55,465 nt of DNA from Acidobacteriota bacterium (GTDB lineage: Bacteria; Acidobacteriota; Thermoanaerobaculia; Thermoanaerobaculales; Sulfomarinibacteraceae), in contig JAADFK010000135.1 in NCBI GenBank assembly GCA_013152925.1, forward strand, positions 1 through 55,465, written 5' to 3'. The notes under the pieces are model-generated. The model was not told the origin of the DNA. It was given only the letters and a program-made list of their open reading frames with translations, and did not search any database. Below are positions 33,525 to 41,918 of this stretch, piece by piece. Each line of letters opens with the position of its first letter. Position 1 is the stretch's first letter. Position numbers and translations under genes: made by a program.

Positions 33525-34253
33525 GTGAGTGAAACCAAGAAAACGACCGGGCAACAGCCGGCGAACGAGCCCAAGCTGCCGCCGACGGTCATCGAAATCA
33601 TCGCCGAAGAGGAGGAGCAGGAGAAGAAGCTCTTCCGCTGGTCCATCGGCATCGCCGTGGTCCTGCATATCATCTTCTTCGTGGTGACATGGCCGTCGTT
33701 CGCGGGGAGCTCCGCCAACGCCGCAAAAAAGAAGACCAAGATCTTCGTCGTCAAGCAGGTGAAGTTCAAGCAACCTCCCAAGCAGGAGTTGCAGAAGATC
33801 CCGAAGCCGAAGATGAAGATGGTTCCCATTCCGGATCCGACACCGGACGAGCCGGAGCCCGTTCGCGAGAAACAGCCGGAAGAGGACATCGACTTCGTGC
33901 CCGACGACAATCTTGTGCTTGGCGTTCCCAACGCACCGCCACCGCCGGAGCCGAGCGGACCGCTGCGCTACGTGGCCGGCGGCAACATCACCGAGCCCGT
34001 CAAGATCAACGCGCCGCAACCGGTCTATCCGGAAGCGGCCCGGCGGGCGAGGTTGCAGGGAGTTGTCATTCTCGAGTGTGTCATCGACAAGCATGGCAAC
34101 GTCAAATCGGTCAAGGTATTGCGAGGAATGCCGCTGGGTTTGACGGATGCAGCCGTCGCCGCGGTCAAGAAGTGGAAGTTCAAGCCGTCGACCATGAACG
34201 GGAAGCCCGTCGAGGTCATCTACGTGTTGACCGTTCGCTTCCAGATCACGTAA
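33525..34253 (+). CDS. tonB: TonB-family energy transducer
   Basis: The 242-residue protein has a cytoplasmic tail, one TM (~40-57, 'WSIGIAVVLHIIFFVVTW') with a His (H48) like the essential TonB TM histidine, a Lys/Pro-rich spacer ('PKPKMKMVPIPDPTPDEPEP') and a C-terminal TonB domain ('QPVYPEAARRARLQGVV', 'VKKWKFKPSTMNGKPV'). It would couple ExbBDD to outer-membrane receptors; none lies in the window. The start is GTG at 33525, 15 bp after exbD2. Confidence 0.92.
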   Translation: MSETKKTTGQQPANEPKLPPTVIEIIAEEEEQEKKLFRWSIGIAVVLHIIFFVVTWPSFAGSSANAAKKKTKIFVVKQVKFKQPPKQELQKIPKPKMKMVPIPDPTPDEPEPVREKQPEEDIDFVPDDNLVLGVPNAPPPPEPSGPLRYVAGGNITEPVKINAPQPVYPEAARRARLQGVVILECVIDKHGNVKSVKVLRGMPLGLTDAAVAAVKKWKFKPSTMNGKPVEVIYVLTVRFQIT

Positions 34254-34265
34254 CGGTGCCGAGGC

Positions 34266-35117
34266 ATGGCTCTCCAGGGATCGCTCGCGGAGCTCTCGCT
34301 TCCTGACGTCATCCAGCTGGTGGCCGTGTCCGGGAAGAGCGGTGCCTTTCACCTGGAGCGGGGTACCGAAAAGGGTGTCATCTACCTGCACGAGGGCCGG
34401 ATCGTCGATGCGACCGTCGGAGAGCTGGTGGGTGAGCATGCGGTCTACGAGATGGCCATCTGGTCGGACGGGGAGTTCGTCTTCACGCCGGGTGAAGCGC
34501 CACCCCAGGTGAGCATCCAAAAATCCAACGCCAACCTGATGATGGAAGCGGCCCGGCGGCTGGACGAGTGGCGGGTCCTGTCGAGGAAGATCCCGTCCCT
34601 CGATCGCGTGCCCTACTTTCCGGAGCGCACAAGTCACCGCGACCAGGTGACCTTGAGCCCGCAGGAGTGGGTGCTGGTGACCCGTATCGATGGGGAGCGG
34701 AGTATCGAGGAGATCGCGAAGGTCCTGCGCTGGTCGGCCTTTGACGTCTCCAAGCTGCTCTTCGGCATGATCACGTCCGGTCTCGTCGCCCTGCGGAACA
34801 AGAACGAGTCCCAGGGTGGAGAGAGCTTCGCCGGAGGGCTGAGCGCCGTGACGCTCCTCGGCCTGGCCGAGAAGATCCGGAGCATGGCCTTGCAGGTGAT
34901 CGGGGAATCCGGTCAACGGACCATCGAAAGCCAGTACCGGGAGGCGCGTACCCGCATCGAACGCGGTGAGGGTCTCGAGGCCATCCGCGAGATCGTGGCC
35001 CAACACAGCCGGGCCATTTCCCTTCTCAAAGGGGCGGACATGGCCGCCATGTTCGACGAACAGGTTCAGCCGCTCCTGGGAGAGACACAGAGCAGCACAG
35101 CGGGCCAAGGGGCCTGA
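34266..35117 (+). CDS. PATAN (DUF4388)-domain protein
   Basis: The 283-residue protein begins with a PATAN domain: 'LQGSLAELSLPDVIQLVAVSGKSGAFHL' and 'GVIYLHEGRIVDATVGELVGEHAVYEM'. A winged-helix-like middle ('WVLVTRIDGERSIEEIAKVL') and a helical C-terminus follow. PATAN domains occur in signalling proteins of Cyanobacteria, Myxococcota and Acidobacteriota. It is co-transcribed with exbBDD-tonB (12 bp after tonB), pointing to a regulatory or adaptor role. The protein is cytosolic. Confidence 0.85.
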   Translation: MALQGSLAELSLPDVIQLVAVSGKSGAFHLERGTEKGVIYLHEGRIVDATVGELVGEHAVYEMAIWSDGEFVFTPGEAPPQVSIQKSNANLMMEAARRLDEWRVLSRKIPSLDRVPYFPERTSHRDQVTLSPQEWVLVTRIDGERSIEEIAKVLRWSAFDVSKLLFGMITSGLVALRNKNESQGGESFAGGLSAVTLLGLAEKIRSMALQVIGESGQRTIESQYREARTRIERGEGLEAIREIVAQHSRAISLLKGADMAAMFDEQVQPLLGETQSSTAGQGA

Positions 35118-35133
35118 GCGAGGAGGCAGAGGA

Positions 35134-36354
35134 ATGAAACGGAGCAGCAGGCTCTGGGTTGGCGTTCTTGCGGCGATGATCGTCGTGCTGTCCCTGGCGG
35201 CGCCGAGCTTCGCCGACTGGGAAAAGGGCGTTGCAGCCTTCAAGAAGAAGGACTACAAGACCGCCGTGAAGGAATTCACGGGCGTCACCAAGACCAACCC
35301 GGACTATGCCGGCGGTTTCTACATGTTGGGCCTGTCACAAAACCAGCTGGGACAGAAGAGCCAGGCTGTTGGGAACCTGCGCAAGGCCGTCAAGCTGGAC
35401 CCGAAGAATCCCCAATACCAGGTTGCGTTGGCCCAGGTCCTGGTGGAGGCCAAGCAGTACAACGACGCGTACGGTGTGCTCAAGGGCATCAATACCGGCA
35501 AGCTGGGGAACCGTCAGAGGGATCTTTACGCGCTGCTCTTCGCCCAGGCCGCGACCAAGACGAATCGCGGCAGCGAGGCGGTGAAGGTGCTCAAGCGCCA
35601 GATCCAATCCCAGCCGAAGAACGCTCGGCTCTACAAGGCCCTCGGCGTCGCCTATGCCGGCGCCGGGAACGATGCCCAGGCCTACACGGCCTACGCCAAG
35701 GCCTACCGCCTGAACCCGCGGGATCTCGACGCCGGACGTTCCGCGGCCTACGCGGCGATCGCAGCGGGCCGGCGCAGCGGCTCGGCATCGGCCAAGGTCA
35801 ACTACTACAGCAAGGCGGCCGCCATCGCCGAGAAGCTCGCCACCGCCAAGCCGAGCTTTGAGCACCAGCTCCTGGCGGGCGAGTCGTGGCTCGGGGCCAA
35901 GCAATTCCAGAAGGCACTGGGGTGGTTGACGAAAGCCGAAGCCAAGAACCCGCAAAACGCCCTGGTGCGCTACTACAAGGGACAGTGCCATTCCCAGTTG
36001 GGCCAGTACAAGCAGGCGCTGGCGAGCCTCCAGAAGGCCCTCAAGCTCGGTCCCAACGCCAAGCTGCGCAAGCTGATCTACAACAACCTCGGTTTCGTCT
36101 ACGCCAAGCAGAAGAAATACGAGACGGCCCTGGAGATGTACAAGACGGCTGGGAACTCGGCAAAGGTCCGGGAGATGCAGGACGCCATCAAGACGGCGGC
36201 GAAGAACAAGGAAGCGAAGAAAGAGATGCGGGAGTTCAAGCAGAAGATCAAGGCGCTCCGCGCCCAGGCCGACGAGCTCGAGAAGCTCGGTCAGGTGGAA
36301 GAAGCCCGCCAGCTGCGCGAGCAGGCGGACAAGCTCTCGGCATCAGTCAAGTGA
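35134..36354 (+). CDS. Exported TPR-repeat protein
   Basis: The 406-residue protein has a signal peptide ('LWVGVLAAMIVVLSLAAPSFA' ending at A27), then about 8-9 TPR units (e.g. 'NPDYAGGFYMLGLSQNQLGQ', 'LYKALGVAYAGAGNDAQAYT') and a Lys/Glu-rich coiled C-terminus. It is basic and likely periplasmic, a scaffold for the ExbBD-TonB assembly or for partner proteins. It is the last gene before the terminator, 16 bp after the PATAN gene, with AGGAGG upstream of the ATG at 35134. Confidence 0.88.
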   Translation: MKRSSRLWVGVLAAMIVVLSLAAPSFADWEKGVAAFKKKDYKTAVKEFTGVTKTNPDYAGGFYMLGLSQNQLGQKSQAVGNLRKAVKLDPKNPQYQVALAQVLVEAKQYNDAYGVLKGINTGKLGNRQRDLYALLFAQAATKTNRGSEAVKVLKRQIQSQPKNARLYKALGVAYAGAGNDAQAYTAYAKAYRLNPRDLDAGRSAAYAAIAAGRRSGSASAKVNYYSKAAAIAEKLATAKPSFEHQLLAGESWLGAKQFQKALGWLTKAEAKNPQNALVRYYKGQCHSQLGQYKQALASLQKALKLGPNAKLRKLIYNNLGFVYAKQKKYETALEMYKTAGNSAKVREMQDAIKTAAKNKEAKKEMREFKQKIKALRAQADELEKLGQVEEARQLREQADKLSASVK

Positions 36355-36380
36355 TCCTCCCCGGCCGACGACGCCAAGCC

Positions 36381-36411
36381 AACGGCGCAACCTCCGGGTT
36401 GCGCCGTTTTT
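36381..36411 (+). terminator. Rho-independent terminator of the exbBDD-tonB operon
   Basis: A perfect 12-bp stem (AACGGCGCAACC / GGTTGCGCCGTT) closes a 4-nt loop (TCCG) and is followed by a T-run. It ends 57 nt after the TPR stop. There is no U-tract on the minus strand, so it acts in one direction. Confidence 0.93.
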
Positions 36412-36540
36412 CTCTTGGCGACCCCATGGCACCTCCAGTCGGGGTCCGCAGGCACAGCCTCCCGCCCGCCGCCCTCCCCCGGGTCGTTTCGGCTCCCGGG
36501 AGCTCGGGGCGTGTGCCTCCAGCGTGCAGGGGAGCGCTGG

Positions 36541-37395
36541 TCAGTCGAGATTCAGCTCGGAGTGACGGGCCAGGGCGATCCAGGCGGAGCCCAGCGGCAA
36601 CAGCACGGCGAGCATGATCTGAAGCACGGGGATCCAGGGGGCAAGGCGAGGTTGGGGCAGGCCGAGGGTCCGGGCCATGTCCTGGACCTCGTGGACCATG
36701 AGCAATGTGCCGCCGGCGGCCAGCAGGCCCGCCACGGCGCCCATGACACAGATGACGGCCAGGAAGGGCCCGCGCACGGCGGCCTCGGTGGCGCCGACCA
36801 GCCGTTGGATGGTGATCTCGTCGGCGTGACGGTAGATCTCCAGGTGAGTCCAGACCGCCGCCAGCAGGAGGGAGGCGAGAAGGAGAACGACGGTCAGGCC
36901 GAGGAGTCCCGCGGCGATGCGGCGGCCGGCCCTTTCCACGGCCCGCCGCAAAGATGTGGTCGGCCCGACGGCCAACACCTTCGGGTCGCGGGCCAGCAGG
37001 GTCACCTGGTCCGGCTCGGGCGCCCGAACCTCGACCAGGGGGGGCAGCAACTCCTCGTTGCCATTCTGCATCAGCCCCTGCAGGTACGGGAACCAACGGG
37101 AGAGCCGGGCCGCGAGATCCTGTGGCGGCACCTCGCGCAGCTTCCAGTCGGGGTGGTGCTCGGCCACGTCGTGGATCCACGCGCTTCGCTCGCCAGGGTC
37201 GAGCTCGGGGCGGAGCAGCACCTCGACGATGACGGTCGGCTGGCCGTGTCCCACGTAAGGACGAAGCCAGCTTCCCAGGAAGAGGGTCAAACCGCCGAGA
37301 GCGATGGGAACTGCCAGCGCTGCGGCAAGCGCCAGACCGATGAGCGCCCTCTGACGGAGCAGGCCCGTGGCCTCGGAGATGGAATGCCGTATCAC
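36541..37395 (-). CDS. ftsX: Cell-division ABC transporter permease-like FtsX
   Basis: The 284-residue protein has four TM segments: one near 20-40 and three in the C-terminal half ('IAAGLLGLTVVLLLASLLLAAVW' etc.), with a large extracellular loop between TM1 and TM2. The motif 'EIYRHADEITIQRLVGATEAAVRGPF' is typical of FtsX. It works with FtsE to activate septal amidase. It overlaps ftsE by 4 nt. Confidence 0.92.
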   Translation of the reverse strand: MIRHSISEATGLLRQRALIGLALAAALAVPIALGGLTLFLGSWLRPYVGHGQPTVIVEVLLRPELDPGERSAWIHDVAEHHPDWKLREVPPQDLAARLSRWFPYLQGLMQNGNEELLPPLVEVRAPEPDQVTLLARDPKVLAVGPTTSLRRAVERAGRRIAAGLLGLTVVLLLASLLLAAVWTHLEIYRHADEITIQRLVGATEAAVRGPFLAVICVMGAVAGLLAAGGTLLMVHEVQDMARTLGLPQPRLAPWIPVLQIMLAVLLPLGSAWIALARHSELNLD

Positions 37396-38075
37396 GGGGG
37401 CCAGCTCCCGTCGTACTGGATGGCGCCCCGGTGGAGAACCAGCGTCCGCGCGGGGATGGACTCCAGCAAGCTGTGGTCGTGGGTCGCCACGAGGACAGTT
37501 GCTCCCTGGTAGTTGATGTCGCAGAGCAGGCTCATCAGCTCGGCCGCCAGCTCGGCGTCCAGGTTGCCCGTGGGCTCATCCGCGAGGATCACCCGGGGCT
37601 GGTAGGCCAGCGCCCGGGCGATGGCCGTCCGCTGCTTTTCGCCGCCGGAGAGCGCGTCGGGAAGGGCCGACTGCCGGTGCTGAAGCCCCATGCGCTTGAG
37701 GGAGAGGTAGGCCCTCCGCTGGGCCTCCCGGGAGGACAGGCCGTGGAATCTGAGAACGAAGGTGATGTTCTCGAGAACCGTCTTGCGGCGCAGGAGCTTG
37801 AAGTCCTGGAAGATGATGCCCATCTGCCGGCGAAGCTCGGGGAGATCCTTGCGGGTCATGGTGTCCACACGCCGCCCGCCGATCCAGACCTCCCCGGAGG
37901 TGGGCCGCTCCGCGGCGTAGAGAAGGCGCAGGAATGTGCTCTTCCCGGCTCCGGACGGACCGGTCAGGAAAACGAATTCACCGGCTTCGATGTGAAGGTT
38001 GATCCCCCTGAGGATCTCTCTGGTGTCGTACGCCTTGTGAAGCTCACGGAGCCGAATCACGATTCCTGCCGGCAT
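37392..38075 (-). CDS. ftsE: Cell-division ABC transporter ATPase FtsE
   Basis: The 227-residue ABC ATPase has Walker A 'GPSGAGKSTFL', signature 'ALSGGEKQR', and Walker B 'VILADEPTGNLD'. The order and length fit FtsE. It forms a heteromer with FtsX at the division site. The ATG at 38075 is the first gene of the pair; upstream lies 190 bp shared with the divergent pgeF. Confidence 0.95.
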   Translation of the reverse strand: MPAGIVIRLRELHKAYDTREILRGINLHIEAGEFVFLTGPSGAGKSTFLRLLYAAERPTSGEVWIGGRRVDTMTRKDLPELRRQMGIIFQDFKLLRRKTVLENITFVLRFHGLSSREAQRRAYLSLKRMGLQHRQSALPDALSGGEKQRTAIARALAYQPRVILADEPTGNLDAELAAELMSLLCDINYQGATVLVATHDHSLLESIPARTLVLHRGAIQYDGSWPP

Positions 38076-38268
38076 GTTGTTGCGGACGGTTCCAGGGCAT
38101 CACCCCGCGCCCGGCCACCGGGACGGCTCGCCGAACACTGGCGTTCGAGAGGTCCTTCTGTCACCATTCCTCCACCGGTTGGATTGTACCATCGGGTCTG
38201 TGGACCGGAGGTGGCGTCATGGTGCCGGCCGGGACGTTCCGGGCTCCACGGAGCCGGGGGGAGGTCTC

Positions 38269-39006
38269 GTGAAGGGAAGGACCGGATGGCGGGATGGCGA
38301 GGTCGGGGGCACCCCGGTGATGGCCGGTACGTGGCCGGGCGTCCACCTTGTATTCGGGCTGGGCCCACGCTGGCCAGGTGGGAGCGTCGAGGACCGGGCG
38401 AGGGATCTTCTCCTGGCCCTGGGACCCGAGCTTGCCGCCCTCAGATGGTGTGACCAGATCCACGGGCGCCTCATGGCCTCGCTGTCCGCCGGGAAGGAAC
38501 ACCCGGTATCGGGCGCCGCCTCCGTGGGCCGTTGCGACGGCCTGATGACCGGAGAGCCCGGGATCGGCGTTCTGGTCTGGACCGCCGACTGTGTCCCCGT
38601 CCTGCTCCACGGTGGCGGCGTGGTTGCCGCGGTTCACGCCGGGTGGCGCGGCATCGTCGCTGGGATCGTCCCGGCGGCCGTGCGACGCCTTGGAATCGAG
38701 TACGGCGTGCCCGCACACGAGCTGCGTGCCGCCATGGGGCCCTCTGTGGGACCCTGCCACTACGAGGTCGGTCAGGAGGTCCTGGATGGGATCACCGCGG
38801 CGTGCCCCGATGCCTCGGCATGGCGGCGCGGTAGAAGCGTCGACCTCAGGGCCGCCGTCGAGGGGCAGCTGACCACGGCCGGCCTGCGGCCCCAGGCGGT
38901 GGAGCGTGTCGGCGGATGTACTGCCTGCGACGCCCGGCTGGCGTCCTACCGGCGGGACGGGGAGAGATCCGGACGGCAGTGGTCCGTGGCGTTCGTCCGC
39001 CCCTGA
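38269..39006 (+). CDS. pgeF: Peptidoglycan editing factor / YfiH-type purine nucleoside phosphorylase-like
   Basis: The 245-residue protein of the DUF152/YfiH family has 'WCDQIHGRLM', 'VLVWTADCVPVLL', 'VAAVHAGWRGIVAGIV' and 'AMGPSVGPCHYEVG', which give the His/Cys/His metal site. Family members remove wrongly incorporated L-Ser from UDP-MurNAc and also have purine nucleoside activity. The GTG at 38269 with GGGGGAGG is my choice; ATG 38320 is possible. Its 3' end overlaps the convergent rlmN by 61 bp. Confidence 0.85.
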   Translation: MKGRTGWRDGEVGGTPVMAGTWPGVHLVFGLGPRWPGGSVEDRARDLLLALGPELAALRWCDQIHGRLMASLSAGKEHPVSGAASVGRCDGLMTGEPGIGVLVWTADCVPVLLHGGGVVAAVHAGWRGIVAGIVPAAVRRLGIEYGVPAHELRAAMGPSVGPCHYEVGQEVLDGITAACPDASAWRRGRSVDLRAAVEGQLTTAGLRPQAVERVGGCTACDARLASYRRDGERSGRQWSVAFVRP

Positions 39007-40022
39007 TGCCGGCCCTTGAGCTGGCCGCAGGCGGCAGCCACGTCGTTCCCCCTGGAACGGCGCACGGTGACCACGAGCCCCGCGCGGCGGATTCGCTCGG
39101 CGAAACGGTCGACCGTCCCAGCGTCGGGGCGGAGAAGGCCGGGCAGGTGAACGGCATCCTCGTTGAGGGGAATGACGTTGACCTTGGAGGGAAGGCCGCC
39201 GAGGAGGCGTACCAGGGTGGTAGCATCCTCCACCCGGTCGTTGAAGCCACGGATCATCACGTACTCGAAAGTGATGCGGCGTCCCCGCTCCAGTGGAAAG
39301 GCCCGGAGGGCGTCCATCAGCTCGGCGAGGGGGTACTTCCCGGCGATGGGCATGATCTCCTCCCGCCGGACCTGGTCTGGCGCGTTGAGGGAAACAGCCA
39401 GCTTCGGGCGTCTCGGAAGCCCGGCGAGCCACCGGATGCCGGGGATGACGCCGCTGGTGGATACGGTGACCCGCTTCGGGCTGACGGTCTCGAAGAGGGA
39501 CTCCAGGGCGAGCTCCAGGTTTTCCAGGTTGAGCAGCGGCTCTCCCATCCCCATGAAGACGATGTTCACCCGGTCCGGAGCTGTTGCCATGTCGCGGATC
39601 ATCAGGCGGTACTGGCCCGCGATCTCCCACGAGCTCAGGTTCCGGCCGGCCCCGAGAGCTCCGGTGACGCAGAAGGTGCAGCCGACCGCGCAACCGGACT
39701 GGGAGGAGAGGCACAGCGTCAGCTTCTGGTCCTCCGGCATGGCGACGGACTCGACGGTCGTGCCATCATCGAGCTCCAGGAGGTACTTGCGGGAGCCGTC
39801 CGAGCTCCGCACGATGTCCAGGATCCGCGGCTCCGCCAGGGTGAAGTGCTCGGCGAGACGGGACCTCAGCTCCTTTGGAAGGTCGGTCATCTCCCCGAAG
39901 CTCCGGGCGTTCCGTTGGAGGACCCAGAGAGCCACCTGCCGCGTCCTGAAGGGACGGTCGACCCAGGGCGCCACGAGGCGGGAGATCTCCGCCGCGCTCC
40001 TACCCGTCAGCGGTGTCGTCAT
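38946..40022 (-). CDS. rlmN: Dual-specificity 23S rRNA/tRNA A2-methyltransferase RlmN
   Basis: The 358-residue radical-SAM enzyme methylates A2503 of 23S rRNA and A37 of some tRNAs. The 4Fe-4S motif is 'CAVGCTFCVTG', preceded by 'TLCLSSQSG'; the methyl-carrier region is 'VNIVFMGMGEPLLN'; the C-terminal Cys lies in 'DVAAACGQL'. The ATG at 40022 is in the expected place; the longer track ORF enters the next gene. The C-terminus carries a ~19-residue extension past 'ACGQL', written over the antisense end of pgeF. Confidence 0.94.
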   Translation of the reverse strand: MTTPLTGRSAAEISRLVAPWVDRPFRTRQVALWVLQRNARSFGEMTDLPKELRSRLAEHFTLAEPRILDIVRSSDGSRKYLLELDDGTTVESVAMPEDQKLTLCLSSQSGCAVGCTFCVTGALGAGRNLSSWEIAGQYRLMIRDMATAPDRVNIVFMGMGEPLLNLENLELALESLFETVSPKRVTVSTSGVIPGIRWLAGLPRRPKLAVSLNAPDQVRREEIMPIAGKYPLAELMDALRAFPLERGRRITFEYVMIRGFNDRVEDATTLVRLLGGLPSKVNVIPLNEDAVHLPGLLRPDAGTVDRFAERIRRAGLVVTVRRSRGNDVAAACGQLKGRHQGRTNATDHCRPDLSPSRR

Positions 40023-40371
40023 GGGATGGCGATGGGGAGGCCGCCGGTGGCGAGGGAAGGGACCGGTGGCGGGAGGGTGAGATGCCGAGGGAGGCGAGAA
40101 ACGCGGCGTCCCGGTGGCTGAGGCGGTAGGCGGGCTCCTCCGGTGAGGGAGCCGCCTCGGCGTGCACGTGGAGCGAGGCCTCCCTGGAGACCGGCTGGCC
40201 GTCGTGACGGCAGACGACCGAGGCCTCGAGGAGCATGACAGCATCCCAGCCGGCCTCGTGGAGCTCCCGGAGACACCGTTGGACCTCCTCGGACTCCACG
40301 ACACCGCCGTGCAGCGCCTCACCAAGGCGTTTCATCAACTGGTGCAGCCATTGCGTTCGCGATTCGCTCAT
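40000..40371 (-). CDS. Hypothetical protein upstream of rlmN
   Basis: The 123-residue protein starts at 40371 after GGAGGG ('MSESRTQWLHQLMKRL'). The N-terminal ~60 residues are helical; the middle has 'VVCRHDGQPVSREASLHVHAE'; the tail is Ser/Pro-rich. It overlaps rlmN by 23 nt, so it is probably translated with it. I do not recognise it. It may help or regulate rlmN, but this is only context. Confidence 0.68.
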   Translation of the reverse strand: MSESRTQWLHQLMKRLGEALHGGVVESEEVQRCLRELHEAGWDAVMLLEASVVCRHDGQPVSREASLHVHAEAAPSPEEPAYRLSHRDAAFLASLGISPSRHRSLPSPPAASPSPSHDDTADG

Positions 40372-40470
40372 CGGCCCTCCGGCGATCGAAACAATCGAGC
40401 GCGCCCATCCCTTCACAATGGTACACCACTGAAGGGGCGTGCCATACTTCCTGCCAGGGTGGGAGGGCCG

Positions 40471-41436
40471 ATGCGTGTGGCGTGTCTGGAGGATGGTTCG
40501 TTGCTGCCGGGCCTGGAGGAACGACCCCTGGCCGGGGACGCTTCCACGCGGCGCTACAGCCGCGTCAGGGCTCCGGACGGTTCAACCGCCATCCTGGCTC
40601 GCTATCCTGCGGAGAGCCTCGCGCAGTTTGAACGGGACATCGCCGTTGCCGCCTGGTGCGAGCAGCATGGCCTCCGTGTTCCGCGCAGGTACCAGGTGGT
40701 CGCCAACGCGGGAGTCTGCTGTTTCGAGGACTGGGGGGACGATGACGCCGAGGCCGTTCTCCGGCGGCTGGACCGGCGCAGCCGGGAAGCTCGTGCGCTG
40801 GAGCTGATCGGGCCACTGGAAACGCTGGCATCGATCCCAGCCGAAGACCTGCCGCCCTGGAACCCGCCACTCGACGAGACCCGCCTGCGGCGCGAGCTCG
40901 AGGGTTGCGAGACGTGGTTCTTCAAGGGGGTCTTGAAGTGGCAGCGGAGCGCCGCGTTCGGCCGCTGGTTCGACCACCTGGCGGCACGGGTGGCGCGCCA
41001 CCCGATTCGGGTCTGCCATCGCGACTACCACCTCAACAACCTGTTCTTCCTGCCGGAAGGAACCGTCGGGATGCTGGACATCCAGGATATCCTGGCGGGA
41101 CCCGACACCTACGATGCCGTCTCGCTCCTCGGGGACCGGACGTTTCCTGAGCTTCTCGATTCCCACTTCCAACGGGGATGGCTGGAGCACTGGGCGCGGC
41201 GGACCGCGGCCGGGCCCGGCTGGGAGCAACGGGCGCGTGAAACCCAGGCCCAGCGTGGATTCAAGGTTCTGGGCACCTTCGCCAGGCTGAGCCGTCAGAG
41301 GCGCGGGAGCTACGTTCGCTGGATGGCTCCGCTGGCCCGCCGCATGGCAGGCCTCGGCGAGGCGCTCGGCGCACCGCCCCGCCTGGTGGCGCTTCTGATA
41401 GACTGGGCGGTGGAAGGAGAGCTCCCCGGGCGATAG
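40471..41436 (+). CDS. AmgK-like aminosugar kinase (APH fold)
   Basis: The 321-residue aminoglycoside-phosphotransferase-fold protein has 'LAGDASTRRYSRVRAPDGS' (start of ATP lobe), 'CHRDYHLNNLFFLP' (catalytic loop) and 'MLDIQDILAGPDTYDAVSLL' (metal-binding Asp). The pattern of these three motifs is that of AmgK, which phosphorylates MurNAc/GlcNAc in the anomeric recycling route to UDP-MurNAc; its usual partner MurU is not in the window. The ATG at 40471 has GGGAGGG upstream. Confidence 0.83.
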   Translation: MRVACLEDGSLLPGLEERPLAGDASTRRYSRVRAPDGSTAILARYPAESLAQFERDIAVAAWCEQHGLRVPRRYQVVANAGVCCFEDWGDDDAEAVLRRLDRRSREARALELIGPLETLASIPAEDLPPWNPPLDETRLRRELEGCETWFFKGVLKWQRSAAFGRWFDHLAARVARHPIRVCHRDYHLNNLFFLPEGTVGMLDIQDILAGPDTYDAVSLLGDRTFPELLDSHFQRGWLEHWARRTAAGPGWEQRARETQAQRGFKVLGTFARLSRQRRGSYVRWMAPLARRMAGLGEALGAPPRLVALLIDWAVEGELPGR

Positions 41437-41523
41437 CAGGAGCTTTCCGGTCCGTGTTTCTACCGCCTCCGGTCCGCGCTGGAAAACCGGCCAGCGGGGA
41501 TCGCCGGCGGGACGGAGGTTCTC

Positions 41524-41709
41524 ATGTTGGGCAGCCTGGGTTTCCCCGAGCTTCTGCTTCTCCTGCTGATCGTCGTCATCATCTTCGGCGCGTCGAAGCT
41601 CCCCCAGTTGGGGAAGGGCCTCGGCGAAGGGATCAAAAACTTCCGCGAGTCCGTCAAGAGCGGTGGCGAGGACAAGCCCAAGAACGGCGACGAGGACACA
41701 CACGACTGA
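41524..41709 (+). CDS. tatA: Sec-independent translocase TatA/TatE
   Basis: The 61-residue protein has one N-terminal TM ('[16 protein letters not shown]'), then '[19 protein letters not shown]', the TatA amphipathic-helix motif, and a short acidic tail. It would polymerise to form the twin-arginine pore with TatC, which is not in the window. GGAGG lies at 41514-41518. It is 87 bp after the AmgK-like gene. Confidence 0.95.
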   Translation: MLGSLGFPELLLLLLIVVIIFGASKLPQLGKGLGEGIKNFRESVKSGGEDKPKNGDEDTHD

Positions 41710-41918
41710 CGTGGTTCACGGCCCGGCGGAGCGAGCCCACTGGAATGACGTCGGCCCACCGTTTGCAGCCCTTTGGGTTGGGCGCATGTCCCGGGAGACA
41801 ATGAGGCCAGGTGCGGCGTTCCTGTTCCTCACGATGAGTTGGGTCGAACCGTGCGGAGCAAGCAACCGGCCCGCCGCATGGCAGGCCGGTTGGGCCGCTA
41901 TCGATCAGAGAGCCGTGG

